64,000 bases of DNA from Sulfitobacter delicatus (GCF_900102535.1 NZ_FNBP01000001.1:372001-436000); one strand, 5' to 3'. Shown: positions 46,460 through 56,048, numbered from the stretch's first letter. Translations and numbers: made by a program. Notes: generated from the letters alone by a model not told the origin.

Positions 46460-48060
46460 CCAGCATCGGCGAAGCACTGGTGGCTCAACTATCGGAGCGC
46501 GGGGTCGACTGCGTCTTTGGCATCCCGGGCGTTCATACGATTGAGCTTTACCGCGGCTTGGCCGCTTCTGGCATTCGCCATGTCACACCCCGGCACGAAC
46601 AGGGCGCGGGCTTCATGGCCGACGGCTACGCCCGGGTCTCGGGCCAGCCGGGCGTAGCCTTTGTCATCACCGGGCCGGGGCTGACCAATACGCTTACAGC
46701 AATGGGACAGGCCCGCGCGGATTCCGTGCCGATGCTGGTGGTTTCGGGTGTGAACAAACTATCGACCCTCGGGTTGGGCATGGGGCATCTGCATGAACTA
46801 CCGGACCAACGTGCGCTGGCGCGAAATGTAGCGCTAGTGTCGGAACGGGTTGAAAGTGCCGACGATCTGACGCCGATGCTGGCGCAGGCCTTCGCCCCTT
46901 TCCAGAGCGGAAGGCCGGGGCCGACCCATCTGGAAATCCCGCTCGACATCGCTGGCGCACCTTTTACGGCGACGCCCCTAACCGATACGCCGCCTGTCCG
47001 GCCCTCACCTGACCCTAGTCAAATTGAGCAAGCGGCGGCACTTTTAGCAGAGGCAAGAGCCCCGCTCATCCTTGCCGGTGGAGGGGTGCGCAAAGCCGGG
47101 ACCGCCTTGCGCGCTTTCGCCGAAAAGCTAGGCGCGCCGGTGGTGCAAACGGTGAATGCCCGCGGGCTGATGTTTGAACACCCGCTCGGCGTCCCCGCCA
47201 GCCCGAGTCTGCAGGCCACACGCACCCTGATTGAGGAGGCAGATGTGGTTCTGGCGCTCGGCACCGAATTGGGGCCGACCGACTATGATATGTATGCTAA
47301 CGGCACCATGCCCCAGATGCCGTCGCTGATCCGCATTGATCTCTGCCCAGAGCAATTGTCCCGTCACCCCGCAACTTTGGCCATTCTCGGTGACGCAGCG
47401 ACTGCGCTAGAGGCGCTGGATAGCCTGATCGCAGAGGGAAATACTGCTCCGAACGGTGCAGAAAGGGCAGATCGAACCCGCCGTGCGGCTTTTGAGGAAA
47501 TCGGCCCTGACATGCGCGCGCTATCAGACGTGCTCGCCGCCGCGCGGCAAGCCGTTCCAGGCGCGATCATGGTCGGGGATTCCGCCCAGCCGATTTATGC
47601 CGGGAACCTTTATTACGATCACGACCGCCCCGGCGGTTGGTTCAACGCTGCGACTGGTTTCGGTGCACTCGGCTATGGCATCCCCGCCGCAATAGGGGCC
47701 GCACTGGCTGCGCCGGATACGCCCGTCCTCTGCATCACCGGGGACGGCGGCGCCCAGTTCAGCCTGCCCGAATTGATGTGCGCGGTGGATGAGAAGCTGC
47801 CGATCTGCTTCGTGATCTGGAACAATCACGGCTATCAAGAGATCGCGACATCCATGCAATCCGCCGGGGTAAGTGTCGTCGGCTGTGACCCAACCCCACC
47901 CGATTTCGAAGGCGTGGCAGGTTCCTGCGGCATGCCCTTCTGGCGCTGCGGCCCCACGCCTGAGGAAGTGGCCGAAGCGCTCCGCGCTGCCACGTCCTCG
48001 AACGGGCCGACAATGATCGAAATCCAAGCGGACTTGCCCCCTTGCCCGCAGAACAAATGA
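46456..48060 (+). CDS. aruI: 2-ketoarginine (5-guanidino-2-oxopentanoate) decarboxylase homologue
   Basis: A 534-residue thiamine-diphosphate enzyme of the acetolactate-synthase family. The activating glutamate is Glu48 in TPRHEQGAGFMADGYAR. The cofactor motif runs from ITGDGGAQFSLPELM to IWNNHGYQEI. FGIPGVHTIELYRGL at the start is typical of AruI-like proteins rather than acetolactate synthase. It would decarboxylate 2-ketoarginine to 4-guanidinobutyraldehyde. The dehydrogenase and guanidinobutyrase for the next steps are not in the window. Confidence 0.82.
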   Translation: MTSIGEALVAQLSERGVDCVFGIPGVHTIELYRGLAASGIRHVTPRHEQGAGFMADGYARVSGQPGVAFVITGPGLTNTLTAMGQARADSVPMLVVSGVNKLSTLGLGMGHLHELPDQRALARNVALVSERVESADDLTPMLAQAFAPFQSGRPGPTHLEIPLDIAGAPFTATPLTDTPPVRPSPDPSQIEQAAALLAEARAPLILAGGGVRKAGTALRAFAEKLGAPVVQTVNARGLMFEHPLGVPASPSLQATRTLIEEADVVLALGTELGPTDYDMYANGTMPQMPSLIRIDLCPEQLSRHPATLAILGDAATALEALDSLIAEGNTAPNGAERADRTRRAAFEEIGPDMRALSDVLAAARQAVPGAIMVGDSAQPIYAGNLYYDHDRPGGWFNAATGFGALGYGIPAAIGAALAAPDTPVLCITGDGGAQFSLPELMCAVDEKLPICFVIWNNHGYQEIATSMQSAGVSVVGCDPTPPDFEGVAGSCGMPFWRCGPTPEEVAEALRAATSSNGPTMIEIQADLPPCPQNK

Positions 48061-48067
48061 GTATGAC

Positions 48068-48850
48068 ATGACCGACCCAACCTATGAGTTCACCCGCGCC
48101 GTTACCCGCCGCCCGTCTGCGGGCATCGTCAACGGCTTGCGGGCCGAAGACATCGGCACGCCCGATCTGGCCAAGATGGAAGAGGCCCATGCCCATTACG
48201 TCGCCACCCTGAAAAAGACCGGCGCTGAGGTCATCGAACTGCCCGCCCTTGAAGAGTATCCCGACGCTGTCTTCGTCGAAGATACCGCCCTCTGCCTCCC
48301 GCAAGGCGCCGTCATGATGCGGCCCGGTGCGCCCACCCGCATGGGAGAGGTCGCTGAGATGGAGCCGACCCTGCGCCGCCTTTATGACGATGTGCGCCGG
48401 ATCGAAGGGCCGGGCCATATTGAAGGCGGCGACATTCTGGTGACGGTGCGCGAAATCCTCGTAGGCCGATCTGATCGCACAGATGCCGCAGGGGTCGCGG
48501 AACTGGCCGAGATCGTGTCGGATTGGGGCCACAAACTGCGCGAGGTGTTCACGCCTCCCGGCGTCTTGCACTTCAAAACCGATTGTTCGCTGCTCGACGG
48601 TGAAACCATCCTTGCCACCAAACGGCTCGACGCTTCGGGCTGTTTCGAGGGCTACCGGGTTCTGCATACGGCAGAAGGCGAAGAGGCCGCGGCCAATAGC
48701 ATCCGTTTCAACCAGTTTGTGCTATGCCCCGCAGGCTTTCCCCGCACTGCGGAGATGCTGTCGAACGCCGGCTATGAGGTCGTCCAGATCAGCAACTCGG
48801 AATGCGCAAAACTCGATGGCGGCATGTCCTGCCTATCGCTGAGGTTCTGA
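48068..48850 (+). CDS. ddaH: Dimethylarginine dimethylaminohydrolase (dimethylargininase)
   Basis: A 260-residue guanidino-modifying enzyme of the pentein fold. It hydrolyses N-methylated arginines to citrulline plus methylamine or dimethylamine. The triad is in place: Glu119 in HIEGGD, His168 in GVLHFKTD, and the nucleophile Cys255 in GGMSCLSLRF. Asp66, Glu71 and Asp72 of PDAVFVEDTA fit the substrate-binding set. It starts 7 bases after aruI and closes the operon, so methylarginines are probably taken up by the same ABC importer. Confidence 0.88.
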   Translation: MTDPTYEFTRAVTRRPSAGIVNGLRAEDIGTPDLAKMEEAHAHYVATLKKTGAEVIELPALEEYPDAVFVEDTALCLPQGAVMMRPGAPTRMGEVAEMEPTLRRLYDDVRRIEGPGHIEGGDILVTVREILVGRSDRTDAAGVAELAEIVSDWGHKLREVFTPPGVLHFKTDCSLLDGETILATKRLDASGCFEGYRVLHTAEGEEAAANSIRFNQFVLCPAGFPRTAEMLSNAGYEVVQISNSECAKLDGGMSCLSLRF

Positions 48851-48946
48851 GGCAGTATCTGCGGCTGCTCAAGAGGTCTGCAACGAAAGCGCCGCCTCAG
48901 GCGTTTGCCTTGCAACCTCTCTAACCTCGGCGAAGGATGACGCCCT

Positions 48947-49561
48947 ATGCTCGACTGGATTGCAGAAAACTCTGCCACCCTGCAGGTGGCGATAACCCTG
49001 CTGACCGCACTGGTCTGGCTGGCCTATCTGCATATCCTCTGGCTGAATTTTCGCCGTCAGCGGCAGGCGGTGATCCTAATCAATCGCTCCATCGCACAAG
49101 ACGAAAACGCCCATTGTTTTGTCACTAACATGGGCGCAGAACCGATTTATCTGATGGAGGTCATGGCCCGGGTCGTTACCGAAGATAAGACCTACACCGT
49201 CAAGGTCACAGAGCGCGAAGAAGTCGCTTTGGATGACGTCGAAAACCCCCTCACCCGCACTAATCAAGGGCCCATCAAGAGCGGCGATTTCATCGACGTC
49301 GGTTCATTTCTGGACCTATTGCACCGCGCCGAAGTCCGAATTGGAACCGAAGGGCTGTTCGACACAATCAAGCAAATGGACCTGACTGTCGCCGCAGTGG
49401 ACGGCCATGCCACGCACCTCGTTGCCGCGCGGCGTAAGTTCAAGGCGGAGTGGAAGGACGGAAAGCCCTATTTCGTGCCTGAAAAAGTGATGACCAGCCA
49501 AATTCGGAACGTGTTCCAACGCCGCAAAATCGCGGCGATGTTGGAAGAGCAAATCGAGTGA
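48947..49561 (+). CDS. Membrane-anchored protein of unknown function
   Basis: A 204-residue protein with a single N-terminal membrane helix (about 11-33, LQVAITLLTALVWLAYLHIL) and a soluble domain. The domain has beta-rich stretches (AHCFVTNMGAEPIYLMEVMA, FIDVGSFLDLLHRAEV) and ends in a basic, helical tail. I recognise no enzyme motif. GAAGGA upstream supports the ATG. It follows the arginine operon by 96 bases and converges on yaeQ; a link with either is not shown. Confidence 0.65.
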   Translation: MLDWIAENSATLQVAITLLTALVWLAYLHILWLNFRRQRQAVILINRSIAQDENAHCFVTNMGAEPIYLMEVMARVVTEDKTYTVKVTEREEVALDDVENPLTRTNQGPIKSGDFIDVGSFLDLLHRAEVRIGTEGLFDTIKQMDLTVAAVDGHATHLVAARRKFKAEWKDGKPYFVPEKVMTSQIRNVFQRRKIAAMLEEQIE

Positions 49562-49582
49562 TAGCGGGGCGGTTAGCTCAGA

Positions 49583-50128
49583 TCACCCAAAGGCTTTCAA
49601 TTCGACGGGGTGCAGATAGCACATGCCCTCATCAGCGCTGATCATCAACTCACCATCCTGAATATTGACCTGCAGCTTCAACGCACGTTGCGCCAAATCT
49701 GCCAGCGCGGCTGTCTCAACGCTTGAAAAATTTGCCACCTGCAAATTGTCAAATCGCGCCGTGCTATTGCGAACCTTGTCCCACCAGATTTCTGCCGATT
49801 TGCCGCCATAGGTATAGATGATCGTCTTTTTGGACTTACCGCATGACTGGCGAATGATCTTCTCGCTCGGCAGACCAAGCGAGACCCATACATCAAGCTC
49901 GCCGCTGAGGCTTTTCTGCCAAATGTCCGGCTCATCATCCGTCGATAGCCCTTTGGTCATCTCCATATTCTCATGCGCATTCATCGCAAATGCGACAAGG
50001 CGCAACATCAGCCGCTCATCCGTTTCAGAAGGGTGCTTTGCAACGGTCAGCTTATGGGTTTCATAATAGTGACGATCCATGTCGGAGACCGACAGTTCAA
50101 CTTTGTAGATGGTTGCGTTCTGGGCCAT
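49583..50128 (-). CDS. yaeQ: YaeQ-family protein
   Basis: A 181-residue protein of the YaeQ family, the same length as the E. coli protein. The conserved text includes TIYKVELSVSDMDRHYYETH, HPSETDERLMLRLVAFAM, GLSTDDEPDIW, DVWVSLGLPSEK, and AEIWWDKV. The fold resembles PD-(D/E)XK nucleases, with acidic residues in DEPDIW and a Glu/Asp-x-Trp region, but no activity is established. TAGGA precedes the chosen ATG; upstream in-frame sequence to 50209 is not conserved. Confidence 0.88.
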   Translation of the reverse strand: MAQNATIYKVELSVSDMDRHYYETHKLTVAKHPSETDERLMLRLVAFAMNAHENMEMTKGLSTDDEPDIWQKSLSGELDVWVSLGLPSEKIIRQSCGKSKKTIIYTYGGKSAEIWWDKVRNSTARFDNLQVANFSSVETAALADLAQRALKLQVNIQDGELMISADEGMCYLHPVELKAFG

Positions 50129-50232
50129 GGTTCGTCCTAAGCGGTCAAAGAATGGCTGCCTACTCTGCGCGGCACCCTTTGGGAAGCGAATACACGAGGC
50201 GGCGCCCATAGGGCCGGACCCGCGTGACCAGA

Positions 50233-52128
50233 TTATTGCGCCGCCAGATAGGGTGTTGTGTCTCCGCTAAGTTGATCTGGCATTACAATCGGGAACCGCA
50301 CCCAGAAGGTCGTCAGGACATTCGGCACAGAGTCGAAGCCAATCTCGCCACCCATATTGTCGACCAATTCTTTGGAAATTGCCAAGCCCAGCCCCGTACC
50401 CTCTCGGTTGCGAGTCAAATGCTCGGCCTGTTGCGAGAAGGGCTGAAAAATGCGCTGTGCAAACTCCGATGAAATGCCCGGGCCATTATTGCTTACTGAA
50501 ACTGTGCAGACCCCATCGCTGACCTTTGATGCGACACGCACCGTCGCCCCGGGGTTGGAAAATTTCGAGGCGTTCGACAGAAGGTTCGTCACCACTTGTT
50601 TCAGACGCTGCGGGTCCGCTTGGATAAAGACAGCCTCCGCTGGCACATCAAGGTCGACGGTGACGTTGAACTTATCGGCAAAAGGCGCATTGTCGGCAGT
50701 TGTCTGTGACACAAGGTCAACCACATCGACCGGTGCGAGACTGACTGAAAAATGGCCCGCGGTGAGTTTTTGAAAATCGAGCAGGTCGTTGACCACCTCG
50801 GTCAGGCGAAGACTGTTTCGCCCCGCCAGTTCAAGCAGTTTATCAACCCGTTCTGACGCCTCCGCACCGATCTCCTCGGCAAGTAGCCGCAGAGCACCGT
50901 GGATCGAAGCGAGGGGCGTGCGAAGTTCGTGACTGACTGTTGCCACGAAATCATCCTTCAGGGACTCGAGGCGTTTCTTCTCCGTAATGTCGACCATTTG
51001 CAGGATCAACCGGGTGTCAGATGGCTCCTCGGCCCGTACCACCGACAGCCTGAATGCAATATCCGCAGCAGCCCCATCTGGCTTTATGTAATGCTCTTCA
51101 ATGCGCGACGCGTTGATCGTGCCCGTCATGAGACGGTCAACTTCGTCCTTCACATTGCCAAAGGTTTCGTCCTTGCCGAGCTTCCAAAGCGCCTGTTGCT
51201 CCAGCGCGCCCGGCGGATATCCAAAGATCGCATAGCAGGCATCATTCAACAGGATGAACCGGCCGTCCAAGGCAACAACCGCCATTGCAACCGGCGCGTT
51301 TGCCATCAACATCTCCAGCCCTTCTTTTCGGGCTTCCGCGAGGTTCTGCGCGCTTTCGAGGGAGGTAATATCGATCATCGTTCCAAGCAGCCGTACAGCG
51401 TTTCCGTCTGCATCGCGCTCTGTCACCCGCAAGATAGAGCGCATCCAGCGCCAAGAGCCATCGCCCCCGCGCATGCGGAACTTCGCCTCGGACTTCTCGA
51501 TCCGGCCTTCGATACATTCCGAGTCAATCGCTTCGACTTTGGGCCTGTCTTCGGGGTGAATATGCGCCCGCCATTCATCGTCCGAGTTCCGCCCGTCGGC
51601 ATTGCAGATGCCGAGCAGTTGGTACCACGCATCTGATGCGACCCCCTCCCCGGTGCGTAGATCGGATTCGAAAACACCGATCTGGCTTCCCTCCAATGCG
51701 AGGTTCCAACGCCTTTCTTGATCCTTAACGGCCTGCCACGCACGCAGACGGCTCGTGACCTCGTTAAGACTAACGATGTTGAAAACCTGCCCGCCGGCGG
51801 CGGTGAACTGGCTAAGGCTGACTTCGCAATAACGCGGGCCGCCCTTTATCGTTGGCAGTTCAATCGTGTTTTCCAGTTCGCCACTGCCGATGGACGTGCA
51901 GGTCATCTTCCCGCCCTTGATGGAAAGTGCAGGGATAAGATTTGAAATCTGCGACCCTAAACCGTCTTTCTGGCCCAGCGGGAACATCGCTTCAGCGGCT
52001 CTATTTCGGAAAACAACAAATCCAACAGCATCGACAACCCAAACGCCAAAGGGGCTGTGTTGGATGATGGAACGAAACATTTCAGAGGTGTTGAAATGTA
52101 GTTCTGTGTCTATGCCCCGAAACGACAA
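50233..52128 (-). CDS. Orphan PAS-domain sensor histidine kinase
   Basis: A 631-residue kinase with three PAS modules (about 15-130, 140-260 with a PAC tail, and 270-385), then a HisKA domain with the phospho-acceptor His400 in TVSHELRTPLASIH. The ATPase domain shows NLLSNASKFS, SNNGPGISSEFA and GTGLGLAISKELV. No transmembrane segment is seen, so it senses an internal signal. The start appears to be a TTG at 52128 with GAGG upstream; an internal ATG at 52080 is the alternative. No response regulator is adjacent. Confidence 0.88.
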   Translation of the reverse strand: MSFRGIDTELHFNTSEMFRSIIQHSPFGVWVVDAVGFVVFRNRAAEAMFPLGQKDGLGSQISNLIPALSIKGGKMTCTSIGSGELENTIELPTIKGGPRYCEVSLSQFTAAGGQVFNIVSLNEVTSRLRAWQAVKDQERRWNLALEGSQIGVFESDLRTGEGVASDAWYQLLGICNADGRNSDDEWRAHIHPEDRPKVEAIDSECIEGRIEKSEAKFRMRGGDGSWRWMRSILRVTERDADGNAVRLLGTMIDITSLESAQNLAEARKEGLEMLMANAPVAMAVVALDGRFILLNDACYAIFGYPPGALEQQALWKLGKDETFGNVKDEVDRLMTGTINASRIEEHYIKPDGAAADIAFRLSVVRAEEPSDTRLILQMVDITEKKRLESLKDDFVATVSHELRTPLASIHGALRLLAEEIGAEASERVDKLLELAGRNSLRLTEVVNDLLDFQKLTAGHFSVSLAPVDVVDLVSQTTADNAPFADKFNVTVDLDVPAEAVFIQADPQRLKQVVTNLLSNASKFSNPGATVRVASKVSDGVCTVSVSNNGPGISSEFAQRIFQPFSQQAEHLTRNREGTGLGLAISKELVDNMGGEIGFDSVPNVLTTFWVRFPIVMPDQLSGDTTPYLAAQ

Positions 52129-52351
52129 AGGATGTTTTTTCCTCGAAAGGCGCCCGCGAGCGCACGCAATGGTGCGCGCACAAACCTGCTGTTCAGTTAA
52201 CTAGAAACCAACTGTTGCATAAAACGCGATACAATCAATCTCAGTTCTATGCAGCGGAGAAAGTGTTGCGCGAGGCACACGGCAGTTGTGCTGCAGGAAA
52301 GCTGCCCTATGGACCATTCTGCTGCTCGTCCGCTTACCGCGAACGACAACC

Positions 52352-53425
52352 TTAGCTGGGGATCGCGACCAAATGGTTGTCCCAAGCGCGTTCCGCCAAG
52401 GCCAACCGCGACAGGCCAGCAGAACCGCTGCGAAACACACCGCCCATTCCGTCAGTTAGAACAACACCCCGCGCGCCGGGCGCTAGGCCGCAAACGTCAG
52501 CGCGTCTATGTGATGCTGCAAAACGGCCATCGGGATGGAAAAGATGCAGGCGCCCACCGCGGGGAGAGGTGATGCCCACATACTGCCCATCGGCAGCATA
52601 GGCGACACTTCCAGCGTATCCCTCCATCGCCATCTGCTCGGCCAAATCTGCTTCGGCCAGCACGACAGTTCCGCCGGGGCGATGGAGGCCCAGAAGCGGC
52701 ACCCCGGCGTCGGGCGTGCCTTGCCATTGCATAGCAAAAGCAACCTGCCCGTCCGGGGCCAGGGCCAAATGACGAATAGAGTTTTGATGCAGGTCGGAGG
52801 GCAGTTCTATGCGTTCCAGCACCTCACCCGCCGCCGAAAGATAAGAGAGATTGGGCCGCATATCGGCCAGGTTCAGCTTTTCCCGCCCCCGGTCTGGGTG
52901 GGTTCGGATACCACCGTTGGCCACGACCAGCGTATCATCCGCCCACGCACGAATTTCGTGCGGGCCAATACCGCCGGAGGCAAACTCTGCAATGCGAGCA
53001 TAACCTTCCGCGCGCGACCAAATCCCGATCCGCCCTTCGCCACTTTCGATGTCGTTCTCACTGGTGGCGAGGATCTCCCCGCCCTGCAAAAAGGCTCCGT
53101 GACCATAGAAATGTCGCCCCGCAGGGATATCGAGCCGGTGTTTCACGCGTCCTGCAACGCAGTCGATCACCAGCGCAAAACGACCCGGACGCCGCGCGAA
53201 GGCCACGGCTTCCGGCGCGGTGGGATGGGCCGTGGCAGCATGACCGCGGTCGGGAAGCGGAATGCGAAACAGGTCTTGGCCCTCAGCGTCCAAGCCAAAA
53301 AGCGCATATGCCCCGGAGGGTTCGCGCGCCGCAGAAAGAAAGGCCGGATTACCTGCATCGGCCCAGCTCAACCGCGGCAGCGCAACAGCAGCCAGCCCCG
53401 CGAGGAAATGGCGGCGCGACGGCAT
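52352..53425 (-). CDS. DUF1513 secreted protein, last gene of the imelysin operon
   Basis: A 357-residue protein with a twin-arginine signal (SRRHFLAGLAAVALP, residues 3-17). The rest has the repetitive blade-like pattern of a beta-propeller (for example SIRHLALAPDGQVAFAMQWQ, GSVAYAADGQYVGITSP), as in the DUF1513 family. The role is unknown, but it is repeatedly found behind imelysin genes. Its start shares one base with the stop of the preceding gene (TGATG), so it is translationally coupled. Folding before export through Tat suggests a bound cofactor. Confidence 0.82.
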   Translation of the reverse strand: MPSRRHFLAGLAAVALPRLSWADAGNPAFLSAAREPSGAYALFGLDAEGQDLFRIPLPDRGHAATAHPTAPEAVAFARRPGRFALVIDCVAGRVKHRLDIPAGRHFYGHGAFLQGGEILATSENDIESGEGRIGIWSRAEGYARIAEFASGGIGPHEIRAWADDTLVVANGGIRTHPDRGREKLNLADMRPNLSYLSAAGEVLERIELPSDLHQNSIRHLALAPDGQVAFAMQWQGTPDAGVPLLGLHRPGGTVVLAEADLAEQMAMEGYAGSVAYAADGQYVGITSPRGGRLHLFHPDGRFAASHRRADVCGLAPGARGVVLTDGMGGVFRSGSAGLSRLALAERAWDNHLVAIPS

Positions 53426-54414
53426 CAGTCGCCGTCCGCCGAGTTGAAGCCCACCGAAACGCCCAACTCCGGCGCAATCTCTTTGGCGGCGGCACTGGCA
53501 ATTTCAGAGACCAGAGTCCGCAGGGCCTCCACCCTCAACCGGCCCGACGGGGACGCGACGCCTGCGAATACCGGATCATCTAGCTGCTCGGCCCGCTCCA
53601 GAGCGGCAGCGAATGCGGCTTCGGTTTCGGGGATGGGATGGTCTGCCAATGTCTGCGCGAGTTCGCGCAACGCTTCGAGAGACATCCCAACATTGCGCAA
53701 TGAACGACCCGAGCGCCGCGCTTCGGCGACCAGAGGTTTAGGCGCTTCGAACGTGCCCATCGGGCGGCCCAAGCGTTGATCAGCGACAAAATCGAGGCCG
53801 GTCACCAGCGCGGTGTAAAGAGCCTGCGCCGCCTCGCGCTCGCTTAAAAAGAAGCTATTGCCCCCAGCGCCAGCGCTGCGCAGAGACGCCGCAAAGCTGT
53901 CCTGCCATTCGCGGTCAATCTCTCCCGCCATGCGCGCCAGATCACCCGCGATTGCCTGCGCGAGTGCGCAGCTATAGCTATCGGCAGAGTAGCCCGCGAG
54001 ATCGTCTTCAAACAACAGTCGCTCCAGCGCCAAGAGCCCCCGCCCCGCAATAGACACTTCGGCAAAGGCTTCGGGGCTCTCTACGACCGGGTCTTCATCG
54101 GCGACCAATCCCGCAGCCGTGCGGCCTACCAATCCGCGCGTATCGGGCCAAAAGCTTATCGCAAGACCTCGGCCCTCCTCTTCAATCGGGCCAAGGCGGA
54201 GGTGGGAGATACCAAGCCAGCTGTCAAAGGCGGTGTGATAAGGATCGCGCAGGTTTTGCGCGGTACAGTCATCGGTCGCGGCAGAGGCCAGCGCCGTGGT
54301 GGCCTCAGCGAAAGCCTCGGTTCCCGGCAGGACATGAGACTCGATCACCTCATCGATCCCGGCGAAAGCGGGGGCGGCAGCAAAGCAGAAGGTGGCGGCG
54401 AGAAAGGCGCGCAT
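53425..54414 (-). CDS. Second imelysin-like protein, degenerate GxHxxE motif
   Basis: A 329-residue secreted helical protein with a Sec signal (about 1-18, APAFA). It has the imelysin family pattern with helices rich in Ala and Glu. The GxHxxE motif of the family appears as GLLALERLLF: the glutamate is kept but the histidine is a leucine. It may therefore bind metal differently, or act as a partner of the complete imelysin in the same operon. Its start overlaps the preceding stop by one base (TAATG). Confidence 0.78.
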   Translation of the reverse strand: MRAFLAATFCFAAAPAFAGIDEVIESHVLPGTEAFAEATTALASAATDDCTAQNLRDPYHTAFDSWLGISHLRLGPIEEEGRGLAISFWPDTRGLVGRTAAGLVADEDPVVESPEAFAEVSIAGRGLLALERLLFEDDLAGYSADSYSCALAQAIAGDLARMAGEIDREWQDSFAASLRSAGAGGNSFFLSEREAAQALYTALVTGLDFVADQRLGRPMGTFEAPKPLVAEARRSGRSLRNVGMSLEALRELAQTLADHPIPETEAAFAAALERAEQLDDPVFAGVASPSGRLRVEALRTLVSEIASAAAKEIAPELGVSVGFNSADGD

Positions 54415-56006
54415 TATAGGCTCTCCAAATAGCGGATCAGGGCATCTCGGTCGGCTTTGGGCATTTCGACAACGGCATCGCGCGAGGCCTGTGCTTCACC
54501 ACCATGCCACAGAACAGCTTCGAGAAGCGACCGCGCCCGCCCGTCGTGCAGAAACTGGGTGTGACCATTGACCTGTTCCGTCATGCCAATACCCCAAAGC
54601 GGGGCAGTACGCCATTCCCGGCCCGACGCGCGCCCCTCGGGTCGGTTATCGGCAAGCCCCTCGCCCATGTCGTGCAACAGCAGGTCGGTCATGGGCCAGA
54701 TCAACTGGAAGCTCTGCTCTGGCTGGTCGTCGAGCCGGTCGGTAACAAACTTGGGCCGGTGACAGGACGCGCATCCCGTCTCGTGGAACACGGCTTTACC
54801 ACGCAGCACTTGCGGATCATCAACATCCCGCCGCGCCGGGACCGCAAGATTGCGACTGTAGAAGGTCACAAGGTCCAGACCTTCGCTGTCAATCTCTGTC
54901 TTGCGCACATCTCCATCGCCATGCGGCGCCTCACGGCAGGCCGATTGCCCTGCCGCGCAATCGCCCCAAGGGTCAGGAAAAATCGGCGAGGAAATCCCGA
55001 TGTCACCCGCAAAGGCGCTGGCGGATTGTTCACGGATCGTTGGCGCACCGGCCTTCCATCCGAAACGTCCGAGCATCGGGCGATCATGCTCGAATGACCA
55101 GACCATCTGCGCCCGGCCCGATATACCATCGCCATCTCTGTCTTCGGGATCGGCCAGCGCGAGAATATCTTCCGCCGGGATCGCCTCTAACAAGCCAAGC
55201 CCGATCATCGGAGGGGCGACGCGCGGACTGAGCATCGCGCCTTCAGCCAAGGGACCATAACCCAGATCCTCAGCGCTGTATGTCGGGCGGCGGAGCAGCG
55301 CCGTCTGGTCGTCAGAGAGCGGAACGTCGAATTCTTCGTAAGTGACCTCAAGGCGGTATTCTGCCTTATGTCCCGCGGTCGCAAAATCCTGAAGCTGCCC
55401 GCCATAGTTAGGGTCGGGTCGCACGCGCAAAGGCTCCTCCCCCGCAGACAGTAGAAACGCTTCGATCTCGCTTATGTCCTCTTCTGGTGCGGCGGGAACC
55501 GAGACGCGCAGGAACATGGAAACCGCATCATCTTCAGACCCCTCGGGCGGGTGGCCACGCCCGTCCTTAAGGTGACAGCGCTGGCAGGATCGTGCGTTAA
55601 ATAGCGGCCCTAACCCGTCTGATGCCAAGGTCGAGGATGGGGAGGACACCCAGAGTTTTTTGAACAACCCATTGCCGACCTTAAAGTCTAGCTCGCGTTC
55701 GAAACTGATGTTGCCCGAGGGTTGCGAAAAGGCGTCAGCGGTTTTGCGAGCCCGCACAGTCGCGGCACCTGCGGGGTTCGTCTCGAAAGCCTCGGGTTTC
55801 GTAAAAGTTGCTGGCATCGCTGTAATGTCGGCGATGCGGGCCCGCTCCGCGTCGGTGCGGGGAGTCACGTTTAGATGGGGAGAGGATAATTCCGCCGTGC
55901 CGATTTCTGTCTTCTGAGGCGGCGCAACTAGGAAGCCGATTGCAAGGCTCGCCACGATAAAGACCATTGGGCCGCTATATCGAGCCGCCTTAAGAAAACG
56001 CAACAT
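54414..56006 (-). CDS. Di-heme c-type oxidoreductase (DUF1111, thiol-oxidoreductase-like)
   Basis: A 530-residue periplasmic protein with an N-terminal membrane anchor (about 10-30). Two haem c sites are visible: CQRCH at 141-145 and CASCH at 412-416. DPEDRDGDGISGR looks like a calcium-binding loop. It resembles the cytochrome-peroxidase-like DUF1111 proteins that lie between imelysin genes in marine bacteria. A redox step in iron uptake, such as iron oxidation or reduction, is plausible but unproven. A hairpin separates it from the first imelysin gene. Confidence 0.87.
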   Translation of the reverse strand: MLRFLKAARYSGPMVFIVASLAIGFLVAPPQKTEIGTAELSSPHLNVTPRTDAERARIADITAMPATFTKPEAFETNPAGAATVRARKTADAFSQPSGNISFERELDFKVGNGLFKKLWVSSPSSTLASDGLGPLFNARSCQRCHLKDGRGHPPEGSEDDAVSMFLRVSVPAAPEEDISEIEAFLLSAGEEPLRVRPDPNYGGQLQDFATAGHKAEYRLEVTYEEFDVPLSDDQTALLRRPTYSAEDLGYGPLAEGAMLSPRVAPPMIGLGLLEAIPAEDILALADPEDRDGDGISGRAQMVWSFEHDRPMLGRFGWKAGAPTIREQSASAFAGDIGISSPIFPDPWGDCAAGQSACREAPHGDGDVRKTEIDSEGLDLVTFYSRNLAVPARRDVDDPQVLRGKAVFHETGCASCHRPKFVTDRLDDQPEQSFQLIWPMTDLLLHDMGEGLADNRPEGRASGREWRTAPLWGIGMTEQVNGHTQFLHDGRARSLLEAVLWHGGEAQASRDAVVEMPKADRDALIRYLESL

Positions 56007-56048
56007 AGGCGGTTTGCCTCTTCACTAGTGGCGCGTGCCGAGGGAACG

